Positions 30,845 through 42,498 of a stretch of 64,000 nt of DNA are shown piece by piece. Source of the DNA: Xanthomonas sp. F10 (GTDB taxonomy: Bacteria > Pseudomonadota > Gammaproteobacteria > Xanthomonadales > Xanthomonadaceae). Both the position numbers and the translations under genes were made by a program. Each line of letters begins with the position of its first letter. The stretch's first letter is position 1. The DNA lies in NCBI RefSeq assembly GCF_014206815.1, contig NZ_JACHNP010000001.1, positions 958,456 to 1,022,455 on the forward strand, read 5' to 3'. Under the pieces are notes generated by a model. The model was not told the origin of the DNA and did no database searches. It saw nothing but the letters and a program-made list of their open reading frames with translations.

Positions 30845-30850
30845 TAGAAT
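30845..30850 (+). promoter_or_regulatory. Possible -10 box for gyrA
   Basis: TAGAAT lies 107 bases before the gyrA start within a GC-rich leader. A matching -35 element is not obvious. A GGCGGTTCGATCGACCGCC palindrome directly after it could form a hairpin in the leader. Confidence 0.35.
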
Positions 30851-30957
30851 CCGGCGGTTCGATCGACCGCCGTGCGCCCTAGGCGTGCGGCCGCGGCGGG
30901 CCCGCCTGTCGTGGGCCGGCGTCGTGGTCGATCCGCCACCAGACTTACGGAACCCGA

Positions 30958-33774
<2,817 letters not shown>

Positions 33775-33788
33775 TCCGCGCCTGAGCG

Positions 33789-33825
33789 AACGACGACGCC
33801 GGCCTCGTGCCGGCGTTGTCGTTTT
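33789..33825 (+). terminator. Rho-independent terminator after gyrA
   Basis: A 15-bp stem (33789-33803 with 33809-33823, one G-T wobble) around a CTCGT loop ends in GTTTT. Confidence 0.85.
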
Positions 33826-34124
33826 CGAAGGAGGCCATGACGATGATGCGGGTGATCTGCTGCGAGCGCGTGCAGGCAGCCGCCCGTGTTGCCGCCGCGC
33901 CACAATGCATGCACCCATACCGTCATTCGGGCGTTGCCTGGGAAGGCACACGCCGCGTGACGCGCAGGTCGGCGTTTGGTCACGAGGACTGCAACGTTAC
34001 GTGTCAGTGTGTGTCAGCGAGAAACGCATCACGTTCACTTGCTGCTTGGGATAAGGATGCGCGGCGCGCGTGCGCCGCTGCCACGTCGGATGTTCCGCGT
34101 GGCCGTGTCCTGCAAGGAGTGGCA
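33826..34124. other. Intergenic region upstream of the PQQ dehydrogenase gene
   Basis: The frame of the dehydrogenase is open through this region from 33807, but the translated leader is rich in Cys, Arg and Ala and unlike a family N-terminus, so I treat it as non-coding. An AAGGAGG motif at 33828 is followed closely by ATGACGATGATG, which could start a short leader peptide; this is weak. Around 33996-34030 the sequence is less GC-rich and may hold the promoter. Confidence 0.4.
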
Positions 34125-36554
34125 ATGAATGCATTCGAACAAACGCAGCGTCGCGGCGGCTGGCCGCTGCGCCTGCTCGGCGGCGCCTGCGCGCTGATCG
34201 GCTTGGTGCTGGCGGCCGGTGGCGCCTGGCTGCTGGCGCTGGGCGGGTCCTGGTACTACCTGGTCGCCGGCCTCGGCCTGGCGATTTCCGGCGTGCAGCT
34301 GTGGCGCGCGCGGCGCAGCGGCGCGTTGTGGTTCGCCGCGACCTTCCTGCTGTCCCTGCTGTGGGCGGCATGGGAGTCGGGCACCGATTATTGGCGCTGG
34401 GTGCCGCGCATGGGCCTGATGGTGTTCCTGGCGTTGTTGCTGGCGCTGCTGCTGCCGCGGCTGGACCGGCCGTTCTCGCGCACGCTGTCGCGCGCGCTCG
34501 CCGCGGTGCTGGCCCTGGTGTTCGTCGGCGCGTTCGCGCTGGCGTTCCTGCCGTACGGCGTGACCGAGGCCGACGGCACGCTGGCGCATGCGGCCGGGAT
34601 GGCCGCGGCGCTGGCGACGCCGCGCACCGGCGCGCAGCCGGCCGATGCGCCCGCCGATGCCGACTGGGCCGCCTACGGCCGTGACAACGCCGGCAGCCGC
34701 TACACGCCGCTGCGGCAGATCGCGCCGGACAACGTGGCGCAGTTGCGCACCGCCTGGACCTTCCGCACCGGCGACCTGCCGGACAAGCGCTGGGGTGCGG
34801 AGACCACGCCGCTGAAGATCGGCGACAGCCTGTATCTGTGCAGCGCACGCAACCAACTGATCGCGCTGGATGCGCGCAGCGGCCGCGAACGCTGGCGCTA
34901 CGACCCCAAGGTGGCGGACAAGGCGATCCCGTACACCGCCGCCTGCCGCGGCGTCAGCTACTACGCGGTGCCCGAGGACAAGGCGACGGCGTCAGCCGCG
35001 TGCCGCCATCGCATCATCGAAGGCACCCTGGACGGGCGCCTGATCGCGGTCGATGCGGCCGACGGCAAGCCCTGCGAGGACTTCGGCCAGCATGGCCAGG
35101 TCGACATCACCGTCGGCATGGGCTCCACACCGCCCGGCTATGTCTCGATCAATTCGCCGCCGACCATCGTGCGCGGCGTGGTCGTCACCGGCCACCAGGT
35201 GCTGGACGGACAGAAGCGCTACGAGCCGTCCGGCGTGATCCAGGGCTTCGATGCGGTGACCGGTGCGCTGCGCTGGGCCTGGGACATGACCCATCCGGAC
35301 TGGGCCGGCGCGCCGCCGCCGGGGCAGACCTGGACCCGCGGTACGCCCAACATGTGGACCAGCGCGGCCGGCGACGAACAACTCGGCTACGTGTACCTGC
35401 CGATGGGCAATTCCTCGGCCGACTACTGGAGCAGTTCGCGCACCCCGCAGGAAGACCGCTATGCGACCTCGCTGGTCGCGCTGGACGTCACCACCGGCAA
35501 GCCGGTGTGGAACTTCCAGACCACCCATATCGACGTGTGGGACTACGACCTGGGTTCGCAACCGACCCTGCTGGACTTCCCGCACGACGGTAAGAGCGTG
35601 CCGGCGGTGCTGCTGCCGAGCAAGCAGGGCGAACTGTACGTGCTCGACCGGCGCACCGGCAAACCGCTGGTCGGGGTCGAGGAACGCGCGGTGCCGGGCG
35701 GCGGCGTGGAGCCGCAGCGCCGCGCCAAGACCCAGCCGTTCTCGCTGTACCACTCGCTGCGCAAGCGCGACCTGACCGAGCGCGACATGTGGGGCATGAC
35801 CCCGATCGACCAACTGGTGTGCCGCATCCAGTTCCGCAGCGCCAGCTACAAGGGCATCTACACGCCGCCGGAAGCCGACCGCCATTCGATCGAGTATCCC
35901 GGCTACAACGGCGGCTCGGACTGGGGCAGCGTGGCGGTGGACCCGCAGCGCGGGGTGGTTGTGGCCAACTACAACGACATGCCCAACTACAACCTGCTGG
36001 TGCCGCGCGCCAAGGCCGACAAGATGGGCTGGGCGCCGCGCGATCAGGTGCGCGGCGACAGCGGCGGCGCCGAGGGTGCGGGCGATCCGCAGGCGGGCAC
36101 GCCGTACGCGATCAACGTCAACGCCGGCTGGCGGCTGCCGTTCACCGGGCTGCTGTGCAAGCAGCCGCCCTACGGCGGCATCCGCGCGATCGACCTGGCC
36201 AGCGGCAAGACCCTGTGGGATCGCCCGTTCGGCAGCGCACGCGGCAACGGCCCGTTCGGCATCCACTCCGGCTTGCCGATCGAGATCGGAACGCCCAACA
36301 ACGGCGGCGCCGTGGTTAGCGCCAGCGGCCTGATCTTCATCGCCGCGGCCACCGACGACATGATCCGCGCGATCGACCTGGCCAGTGGCAAGACCCTGTG
36401 GCAGGCCAAGCTGCCGGCCGGCGGCCAGGCCACGCCGATGGTGTACGCGGTCGACGGCCGCGAGTACCTGGTCATCGTCGCCGCCGGCCATCACTTCATG
36501 GAGACCAAGCGCGGCGACTACGTGATCGCCTACGCGCTGCCGCCGGCAGGGTGA
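34125..36554 (+). CDS. gcd: Membrane-bound PQQ-dependent glucose/quinate dehydrogenase
   Basis: The 809-residue quinoprotein oxidises a polyol or aldose in the periplasm and passes electrons to ubiquinone. Residues 1-150 contain five hydrophobic segments, as in E. coli Gcd, followed by an eight-bladed propeller starting 'WAAYGRDNAGSRYTPLRQI'. PQQ-site features include 'NSPPTIVRGVVVTG', 'WDYDLGSQPTLLDF' and the closing 'LPAGGQATPM'. A strong AAGGAG lies 5 bases before the ATG at 34125. Glucose, quinate and shikimate dehydrogenases share this layout, so the symbol is tentative; PQQ biosynthesis genes are not in the window. Confidence 0.85.
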   Translation: MNAFEQTQRRGGWPLRLLGGACALIGLVLAAGGAWLLALGGSWYYLVAGLGLAISGVQLWRARRSGALWFAATFLLSLLWAAWESGTDYWRWVPRMGLMVFLALLLALLLPRLDRPFSRTLSRALAAVLALVFVGAFALAFLPYGVTEADGTLAHAAGMAAALATPRTGAQPADAPADADWAAYGRDNAGSRYTPLRQIAPDNVAQLRTAWTFRTGDLPDKRWGAETTPLKIGDSLYLCSARNQLIALDARSGRERWRYDPKVADKAIPYTAACRGVSYYAVPEDKATASAACRHRIIEGTLDGRLIAVDAADGKPCEDFGQHGQVDITVGMGSTPPGYVSINSPPTIVRGVVVTGHQVLDGQKRYEPSGVIQGFDAVTGALRWAWDMTHPDWAGAPPPGQTWTRGTPNMWTSAAGDEQLGYVYLPMGNSSADYWSSSRTPQEDRYATSLVALDVTTGKPVWNFQTTHIDVWDYDLGSQPTLLDFPHDGKSVPAVLLPSKQGELYVLDRRTGKPLVGVEERAVPGGGVEPQRRAKTQPFSLYHSLRKRDLTERDMWGMTPIDQLVCRIQFRSASYKGIYTPPEADRHSIEYPGYNGGSDWGSVAVDPQRGVVVANYNDMPNYNLLVPRAKADKMGWAPRDQVRGDSGGAEGAGDPQAGTPYAINVNAGWRLPFTGLLCKQPPYGGIRAIDLASGKTLWDRPFGSARGNGPFGIHSGLPIEIGTPNNGGAVVSASGLIFIAAATDDMIRAIDLASGKTLWQAKLPAGGQATPMVYAVDGREYLVIVAAGHHFMETKRGDYVIAYALPPAG

Positions 36555-36694
36555 TGCGCGCCGCCGCTGCGACATCGCGTTGCGATGTCGCAGCGGCGGA
36601 ACGTGGTGGATGGCGACACGATGTGTCGGCCTCACCGCCGCCGATCGCGCCAGTCGCGTCGCGGTGCGGTCGGTTACGGGCGTGCGATTCGTCA

Positions 36695-36758
36695 TAGGAG
36701 CGGCTTCAGCCGCGACAGGCGTTCCCGGGGAGGCCTGTCGCGGCTGAAGCCGCTCCTA
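36695..36758. repeat. Perfect inverted pair of the GTAGGAGCGGCTTCAGCC repeat
   Basis: Two 26-base arms (36695-36720 and 36733-36758) are exact reverse complements around a 12-base loop. The element lies between the convergent gcd and TPR genes, where the transcribed hairpin could act as a bidirectional terminator, although no T run follows. Single copies of the arm occur elsewhere in the window. Confidence 0.88.
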
Positions 36759-36805
36759 CGATACGATCGGGATACGGTCAGTTCGCTGGCGTGCGCAGCG
36801 CGGCG

Positions 36806-37654
36806 CTACTCCAACTGGTCGCGGGCGAACGCCGCGTCCAACGCTTCCATCGCATCGCGCGGCTTGAGCTTGGCGGCCTTCTCGAACGCCGCGGCGGCGT
36901 CCTCTTCGCGCTTGTCGCCGTACAGCAACAGCAGCACGTTGGCGTGTTCGACGTGGGCAATCGGCGCGTCCGGCACCAGCTTCAGCGCCTGCTGGATGTG
37001 CTGTTCGGCGGTGGCGGCCTTGGCCCCGTAGGTGAGGCCGCCGATCATCGCGCCGACCTTGCCGATGATCTCGGCGTGGTACAGGGCCAGCGCCATGTGC
37101 GCCTCGGCATGCTTGGGCTCCAGCTCGAGCGCCGCTTCCAGCGACGCGCGCACCTTGCTGGCGATGCCCTGCTTGAGCGCCTTGACGATGCTCAGGCCTT
37201 GGCTGTAGCGGCCCAGCGCGAAGGCGTGGCGGTAGTGGCTGTTGGCCTCGTCCGGTAGCGCGGCGATCGCCGCCTCGGCCAGTGCCGCGGCCTGCTGCAG
37301 CCGCTGCAACTGCTCCTTTTCGTCGTCGACCAGATAGCCGGCGTGGATGCCGATCGCCTTGACCGCGACCGAGGCGCCGAACACGCCCAGCGCCTTGCCG
37401 CCCTCGTAGGCCTGCTGGAACTGCCCGTGGTGGAAGGCGCGCCAGGCCTCGATCAGCGCCGCCGAGAGGGTCTGCGCGTCGTGGCCCTTGCCGGCCTTGC
37501 CGGCGGCGTCCAGCAGCGCCTGTGCATGGGCCGGATCGGGGTAGGGCTCGCGGTCGCCGGCGTGCAACTTGGGCCAGGCCTTCTTCAACGCATCGCCGGC
37601 GTAGCCCTTGGCGTCGTACGGAAACGGTGCCCACGCGCTCGATTTTGCTGCCAT
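36806..37654 (-). CDS. TPR-like repeat protein of unknown function
   Basis: The 282-residue soluble, alpha-helical protein shows TPR-like periodicity in its second half: 'SLEAALELEPKHAEAHMALA', 'IQQALKLVPDAPIAHVEHAN' and 'AAFEKAAKLKPRDAMEALDA'. Residues 1-60 are aromatic and lysine-rich ('WAPFPYDAKGYAGDALKKAW') and resemble no domain I know. No signal peptide is seen. It is divergent from the small phasin gene at 37814. Confidence 0.75.
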   Translation of the reverse strand: MAAKSSAWAPFPYDAKGYAGDALKKAWPKLHAGDREPYPDPAHAQALLDAAGKAGKGHDAQTLSAALIEAWRAFHHGQFQQAYEGGKALGVFGASVAVKAIGIHAGYLVDDEKEQLQRLQQAAALAEAAIAALPDEANSHYRHAFALGRYSQGLSIVKALKQGIASKVRASLEAALELEPKHAEAHMALALYHAEIIGKVGAMIGGLTYGAKAATAEQHIQQALKLVPDAPIAHVEHANVLLLLYGDKREEDAAAAFEKAAKLKPRDAMEALDAAFARDQLE

Positions 37655-37813
37655 GCGGATCTCCCTGTGCGGCGCCGGGCCACGGCGTCCGCGCCGAGCA
37701 TGGCAAGGGCGCCGGCGCGTGGCAAGGGTGGCGGCGGATAGTGTGTTTGCTCAAGCCGCCGGCGCCAGCATGGCGCGCATCGGGGCCACGTCGGCCCAGT
37801 TGGAGATCGTGCG

Positions 37814-38227
37814 ATGGCGACCAAGAAGCGTTCCACCTCCGCGCTGCGGCCGGACCGGCTGAACCCGCGGCACCTGTGGCTGGCCGGGCTGGGCGTGGTC
37901 GCGCTGACCCGCAAGCGTGCGCTGGCTGCGGCGGCCGATGCCGCGCAGGGCGCGGCGACGTTGAAGGCGCTGGCCACGCAACTGGCGGACGAGGCCGAGA
38001 GCAGCGTGCGCGAGGGCGCCGCGGCGCTGCGCGGGCAGGTGCAGCCGCTGAGCGCCGAGGTCGAGGCGCGCCTGCAGCCGGTGCTGGTCAAGCTGGGGCT
38101 GCAGCCGCGCCCGCACCCGCGCAAGCGCGCGGCCACCGGCAAGCACGCCGCCGAGAAGCGCGTCGCCAAGAAGCCGGCCGGCAAACGCACGGCGGGCGCG
38201 GGCAGGGCGCGCCGCACCGGCACCTGA
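37814..38227 (+). CDS. Small phasin-like protein with basic Lys/Ala tail
   Basis: The 137-residue protein resembles phasins, which coat polyhydroxyalkanoate granules. 'RHLWLAGLGVVALTRKRA' corresponds to the phasin 'VWLAGLGAFA' helix start, followed by an amphipathic helix (about 40-95) and a histone-like tail rich in Lys, Arg and Ala from about residue 97. The order matches the larger phasin at 52187. Such basic tails can bind DNA and link granules to the nucleoid in PhaF-type proteins; a similar role here is inference. Confidence 0.68.
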   Translation: MATKKRSTSALRPDRLNPRHLWLAGLGVVALTRKRALAAAADAAQGAATLKALATQLADEAESSVREGAAALRGQVQPLSAEVEARLQPVLVKLGLQPRPHPRKRAATGKHAAEKRVAKKPAGKRTAGAGRARRTGT

Positions 38228-38308
38228 CCTGGCGTTCGCCACGGCGCACAGTGGCAGGCGCGCTCGGGCATACTCGGCCGCGTCGACCCGACCCGAGGCA
38301 ACAGCGTC

Positions 38309-38806
38309 ATGCAGATCAGGCCCGCCACGCGCGACGATGCTGCCGCCATGGTGGCGGTGCAGCACGCCATCTTCGCCGCCGGCCTGCGCAAGGCGCCCAC
38401 CGACCTGGCGACGGTCTGCGCGACCTACCTGACGCATCCCGACCGCGTCCAGTGCGTGCTGGCCGAGGACGCCGACGGCGCGGTCCTCGGTTTCCAGTCG
38501 CTGCGGATCGCCCGTCCCGGCAATGCCTACGACGTCGCCGAGGGCTGGGGCATCATCGGCACCCACGTCGATCCGCGCGCAGCCCGCCGTGGCGTCGGCA
38601 GCGCGCTGTTCCGGGCCACCTGTGCGGCAGCGCGCAGCGCCGGGCTGACCCGGATCGACGCCAGCATCGCCGCCGACAATGCGCTCGGGCAGGCGTACTA
38701 CGATGCCATCGGCTTTCGTACCTATCGCGAGCCGCCAGGCCTGGTGTGCAAGGTCTACGAGCTGGACGGCGCGGACGCCCAGGTCGCTGCCGGGGCGAGC
38801 GACTGA
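38309..38806 (+). CDS. GNAT-family N-acetyltransferase
   Basis: The 165-residue protein begins MQIRPATRDDAAAMVAVQHA, a typical GNAT start. Motif A is 'IIGTHVDPRAARRGVGSALF' (about residues 82-101), and 'IAADNALGQAYYDAIGFRTY' is the usual C-terminal region. The substrate is unknown. It converges with the TetR gene across a short hairpin. Confidence 0.88.
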   Translation: MQIRPATRDDAAAMVAVQHAIFAAGLRKAPTDLATVCATYLTHPDRVQCVLAEDADGAVLGFQSLRIARPGNAYDVAEGWGIIGTHVDPRAARRGVGSALFRATCAAARSAGLTRIDASIAADNALGQAYYDAIGFRTYREPPGLVCKVYELDGADAQVAAGASD

Positions 38807-38807
38807 C

Positions 38808-38829
38808 GCCCTGCGCCGGCGCGCAGGGC
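38808..38829. terminator. Hairpin between convergent GNAT and TetR genes
   Basis: GCCCTGCGC pairs perfectly with GCGCAGGGC around a CGGC loop, starting 1 base after the GNAT stop and ending 7 bases before the TetR stop. No T run flanks it, so termination is possible but unproven. Confidence 0.45.
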
Positions 38830-38836
38830 AGGCGCC

Positions 38837-39463
38837 TCAATCCAGATAGGCGTCCATCAGCGCGGCCAGGTGCGCGCGTTCGATCTCGCGCAGGAACGGC
38901 GCGATCAGGCGCATCACCTGCACGATGCCGTGGCGGATCGCCACCTGCTCGTCCTTCTCGCCGCGTGCGGCCGCGTAGTTGAGCCAGAACGTGGCCACCA
39001 CCAGCGCGTTGGTGGCCACGCCCTCCAACTCCTGAGGGCTGGCGCGCATCGCCCCGGTCTGCGCCAGCCCCTGGAACACCGCCTGCACGCTGGCGTCGGC
39101 GCGGCGCAGGATGCGCGCGAAGCGCAGGCGCAGGCGCCGGCTGCGGCTGAGGATCTCGACCAGGTCGCGGTACAGGAAGCGGTAGTCCCAGATGCACTCG
39201 AACACCAGGTGCAACTGCAGCCAGATGTCTTCCAGCCCGGGCAGGCGCGCGCTCGGCAACGCCAGCGCCGCGTCCATGCGCTCCTCGTAGCGCGCGAACA
39301 GGTGCTCGATGATGTCGTCCTTGTTGCGGAAGTGGTAGTACAGATTCCCGGGGCTGATCTCCAGCTCGTCGGCGATGTGGTTGGTGGTGACGTGCGGCTC
39401 GCCCTGCGCGTTGAACATCGCCAGGGCGGTCTCGAGGATGCGCCGCCGCGTGTCGCGGGCCAT
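38837..39463 (-). CDS. TetR-family transcriptional regulator
   Basis: The 208-residue protein has the N-terminal TetR helix-turn-helix ('TTNHIADELEISPGNLYYHF', about residues 26-45, followed by 'RNKDDII') and a large helical ligand-binding domain. The start overlaps the stop of the acyl-CoA-binding protein gene by one base, so the two are co-translated. An acyl-CoA or fatty-acid effector would fit this context; that is inference. Confidence 0.9.
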   Translation of the reverse strand: MARDTRRRILETALAMFNAQGEPHVTTNHIADELEISPGNLYYHFRNKDDIIEHLFARYEERMDAALALPSARLPGLEDIWLQLHLVFECIWDYRFLYRDLVEILSRSRRLRLRFARILRRADASVQAVFQGLAQTGAMRASPQELEGVATNALVVATFWLNYAAARGEKDEQVAIRHGIVQVMRLIAPFLREIERAHLAALMDAYLD

Positions 39464-39720
39464 CAGGCCAGCAGCTTCTTCACCAGGTCCACGTACTTCT
39501 TCTGCGCGTCGGCCTGCGGCATGCCCTTGAGCTTGGCCCAGGCTTCGTACTTGGCGGTGCCGACGAAGTCGAAGAAGCCCGGCTTGGCGCCGCTCACGTC
39601 GCCCTCCGAGCCTTGCTTGTACAGCGCATACAGCCGCAACAGGGTGTCGTTGTCGGGACGCTCCGCGCGCTGCTTGATGTCCTGGACCGCTTTCTCGAAG
39701 GCCGCCTTGCTGTCCGCCAT
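39463..39720 (-). CDS. Acyl-CoA-binding protein
   Basis: The 85-residue four-helix protein belongs to the ACBP family, which binds long-chain acyl-CoA esters in the cytoplasm. Typical motifs are present: 'PDNDTLLRLYALYKQGSEGD' (about residues 22-41) and 'KYEAWAKLKGMPQADAQKKY'. ACBP is widespread in eukaryotes and occurs in a limited set of bacteria, including xanthomonads. It heads a two-gene unit with the TetR regulator. Confidence 0.94.
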   Translation of the reverse strand: MADSKAAFEKAVQDIKQRAERPDNDTLLRLYALYKQGSEGDVSGAKPGFFDFVGTAKYEAWAKLKGMPQADAQKKYVDLVKKLLA

Positions 39721-39825
39721 GATCCCGCTCCGCCCTGACCGGCAGGCATCACAGCACGGGCGACCGGCCGGGTCAACGCGGGCCGCGGACGGCCATGCCT
39801 ACGGCCGTCGGCACGGACACCGCCG

Positions 39826-40644
39826 TCACAGCATCGACAGTGCGTCGATCTGGTGGCTCTCGGCGATGCGTTCGTGCGCGTGCGCGGCCTGTTCCTGCGC
39901 GGCCTGCGCCTGCCGTGCCAGCGAGGCCTTGGCCGCGATCGACCGGATCGCATCGGTGACTTCGGCCAGCGGCACTTGCGTGCTGAGCCGCTGGAAGGTG
40001 TCGCGGCTGTTGTAGCCGGAGCCGTCGCGCAGGTACTGCTCGTACATGGTCAGCAGTTCGGTGCAGGCCGCGGTCAGGGTTTCCATGTTGTTGCGGGCCA
40101 GCGCATGGCCGACCTGGTCGAGATTGTGCAGGCAGTCCGAGAGCCAATGCAGGTCGTAGCGCGCGCTGGCCGGTTCCGGTCCGTTGTGGCCGCGGCTGTA
40201 GGCGCTGTAGCGGCGGATGCTGCGCGCCACCCGCGCCACGTGCGCGAGCAGGGTGCCGACCTCGTCGGCGATGTCGATCTGCGCCAGGGCGATGGTCGAC
40301 GGCGGCGCGACCGGGGCCGGGGCGGGCGCCACCTTCGAGGTGGTGGTCGCAGGCGCACTGGCAGGCGCGGCGGTGGCAGACGCGGCCGCAACCGGTGCCG
40401 CCTCGTATTCGTAGGTCGCGCGCAGGCGCTCGTGGTCCTGACGCAGCGTCTCCAGTTCCTGCGCGCTGGCGGCGGCCTGCGCCTTCAGCTGGCTCAGCGC
40501 CGCCTGATACCGCGCGATGGTCTCCTTCGCAGTCGCGTCGCGTCGATAGGCATGCCCCAGACGCTGGAACAAGCCATGCGCGAACGCGGTGGCAACGGCA
40601 GCCCACAGCGCCACGGCAGGAGTGAGGTAGATCAGGATGCCCAT
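39826..40644 (-). CDS. Membrane-anchored coiled-coil protein of unknown function
   Basis: The 272-residue protein starts with one hydrophobic segment ('MGILIYLTPAVALWAAVATA'), followed by a coiled coil (about 40-80), an Ala/Pro/Thr-rich linker (about 83-115) and a helical C-terminal domain ('IALAQIDIADEVGTLLAHVA' onward). The linker suggests a tethered cytoplasmic or periplasmic domain. No known family is recognised. It stands between the ACBP and hutU genes without close coupling to either. Confidence 0.65.
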   Translation of the reverse strand: MGILIYLTPAVALWAAVATAFAHGLFQRLGHAYRRDATAKETIARYQAALSQLKAQAAASAQELETLRQDHERLRATYEYEAAPVAAASATAAPASAPATTTSKVAPAPAPVAPPSTIALAQIDIADEVGTLLAHVARVARSIRRYSAYSRGHNGPEPASARYDLHWLSDCLHNLDQVGHALARNNMETLTAACTELLTMYEQYLRDGSGYNSRDTFQRLSTQVPLAEVTDAIRSIAAKASLARQAQAAQEQAAHAHERIAESHQIDALSML

Positions 40645-40782
40645 GCAGGCTCCTTGAAACGATGCATCCCTTGTCGGCGTGGCGCGGCCGATCTTGAGGG
40701 TGCATCGTCGGAGCGGTGACGCAGTTCCGGTTTGGCGCCTGGTGCACCCGGCCGCGCCTCGAGCGGCGGCCGGGTGCGGGGC

Positions 40783-42450
40783 TCAGCGCAGGATGCCCGG
40801 CAGGTCCAGGTGTTTCTCGCGGGCGCACTCCAGGGCGATGGGATAGCCGGCGTCGGCATGCCGCATCACGCCGGTGGCCGGGTCGTTCCACAGCACGCGC
40901 GCGATGCGCTTGGCCGCAGCCTCGGTGCCGTCGCAGACGATGACCATGCCGGCATGCTGCGAGAAGCCCATGCCGACGCCGCCGCCATGGTGCAGCGACA
41001 CCCAGGTGGCGCCGCTGGCGGTGTTGAGCAGGGCGTTGAGCAGCGGCCAGTCGGAGACCGCGTCCGAGCCGTCGGCCATGGCCTCGGTCTCGCGGTTGGG
41101 CGAGGCGACGCTGCCGCTGTCCAGGTGGTCGCGGCCGATCACCACCGGCGCTTTCAGTTCGCCCCTGGCGACCATCTCGTTGAACGCCAGGCCCAGGCGG
41201 TCGCGGTCGCCCAGGCCGACCCAGCAGATCCGCGCCGGCAGGCCCTGGAACTGGATCTTCTCGGCGGCCATGTCCAGCCAGCGATGCAGGTGCGGGTTGT
41301 CGGGAATCAGTTCCTTGACCTTGGCATCGGTCCTGGCGATGTCTTCCGGATCGCCGCTCAGCGCCGCCCAGCGGAACGGGCCGACGCCGCGGCAGAACAG
41401 CGGGCGGATGTAGGCCGGCACGAAGCCGGGGAAATCGAAGGCGTTGGTCACGCCTTCTTCCAGCGCCATCTGCCGCAGGTTGTTGCCGTAGTCCACGGTC
41501 GGCACGCCCAGCGCGTGGAAGCCGAGCATGGCGCGGATGTGGTTGGCCATCGAGGCACGCGCGGCCTGTTCCACCTCCTTGGGGGCGGAGACGCGCTTGG
41601 CGTCCCACTGCTCGACCGTCCAGCCCTGCGGCAGGTAGCCGTTGACCGGGTCGTGCGCGGAGGTCTGGTCGGTCAGCAGGTCCGGCTTGACCCCGCGCGC
41701 CAGCAGTTCGGCGAGCACGTCGGCGACGTTGCCAAGCAGGCCGACCGAGCGCGGCGTCTTTGCCGCGCAGGCTTCGGCGATCAGGCGCAGCGCCTCGTCC
41801 AGCGAATCGGTCCAGGTGTCCAGATAGCCGGTGCGCAGGCGCATGTCGATGCTGCTCTTGCGGCATTCCACCGCCAGGCACGAGGCGCCGGCCATCACCG
41901 CCGCCAGCGGCTGTGCGCCGCCCATGCCGCCGAGGCCGCCGGTGAACAGCCATTTGCCGGACAGATCGCCGCCGTAGTGCTGCCGGCCCATTTCCACGAA
42001 GGTCTCGTAGGTGCCCTGGACGATGCCCTGCGCGCCGATGTAGATCCAGCTGCCGGCGGTCATCTGGCCGTACATGGCCAGGCCTTTCTTGTCCAGTTCG
42101 TTGAAGTGGTCCCAGTTGGCCCAGCGCGGCACCAGGTTGGAGTTGGCGATCAGCACGCGCGGCGCGTCGGCGTGGGTGCGGAACACGCCCACCGGCTTGC
42201 CCGACTGCACCAGCAGGGTCTGGTCGTCGTCCAGGCGCTTGAGCGTCTCGACGATGGCGTCGAAGCTTTCCCAGTCGCGTGCGGCGCGGCCGATGCCGCC
42301 GTACACCACCAGTTCCTGCGGGCGCTCGGCCACGTCCGGGTGCAGGTTGTTCATCAGCATGCGCAACGGCGCTTCGGTCAGCCAGCTCTTGGCGGTGAGG
42401 GTGCTGCCGGTGGGCGCTTGGATGGTACGGGTGGCGTCGAGGCGGGTCAT
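40783..42450 (-). CDS. hutU: Urocanate hydratase
   Basis: HutU adds water to urocanate to form imidazolonepropionate, the second step of histidine breakdown. The 555-residue protein has the NAD+-binding motif '[20 protein letters not shown]' and the conserved '[11 protein letters not shown]' and '[12 protein letters not shown]' stretches. The frame is open for 15 more codons, but the ATG at 42450 ([16 protein letters not shown]) fits the family. It is the last gene of the minus-strand hut operon, 48 bases after hutG. Confidence 0.96.
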   Translation of the reverse strand: MTRLDATRTIQAPTGSTLTAKSWLTEAPLRMLMNNLHPDVAERPQELVVYGGIGRAARDWESFDAIVETLKRLDDDQTLLVQSGKPVGVFRTHADAPRVLIANSNLVPRWANWDHFNELDKKGLAMYGQMTAGSWIYIGAQGIVQGTYETFVEMGRQHYGGDLSGKWLFTGGLGGMGGAQPLAAVMAGASCLAVECRKSSIDMRLRTGYLDTWTDSLDEALRLIAEACAAKTPRSVGLLGNVADVLAELLARGVKPDLLTDQTSAHDPVNGYLPQGWTVEQWDAKRVSAPKEVEQAARASMANHIRAMLGFHALGVPTVDYGNNLRQMALEEGVTNAFDFPGFVPAYIRPLFCRGVGPFRWAALSGDPEDIARTDAKVKELIPDNPHLHRWLDMAAEKIQFQGLPARICWVGLGDRDRLGLAFNEMVARGELKAPVVIGRDHLDSGSVASPNRETEAMADGSDAVSDWPLLNALLNTASGATWVSLHHGGGVGMGFSQHAGMVIVCDGTEAAAKRIARVLWNDPATGVMRHADAGYPIALECAREKHLDLPGILR

Positions 42451-42498
42451 GCGGGAATCCTCAGGTGGATGCGCGGAAGGCGAAACGCGGTGCATGGG

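Noticed and set aside
33807-34124. In-frame N-terminal extension of the PQQ dehydrogenase
   Set aside because: The extension is Cys/Arg-rich and unlike the family; a strong AAGGAG precedes the ATG at 34125, and the membrane-spanning domain starts just after it.
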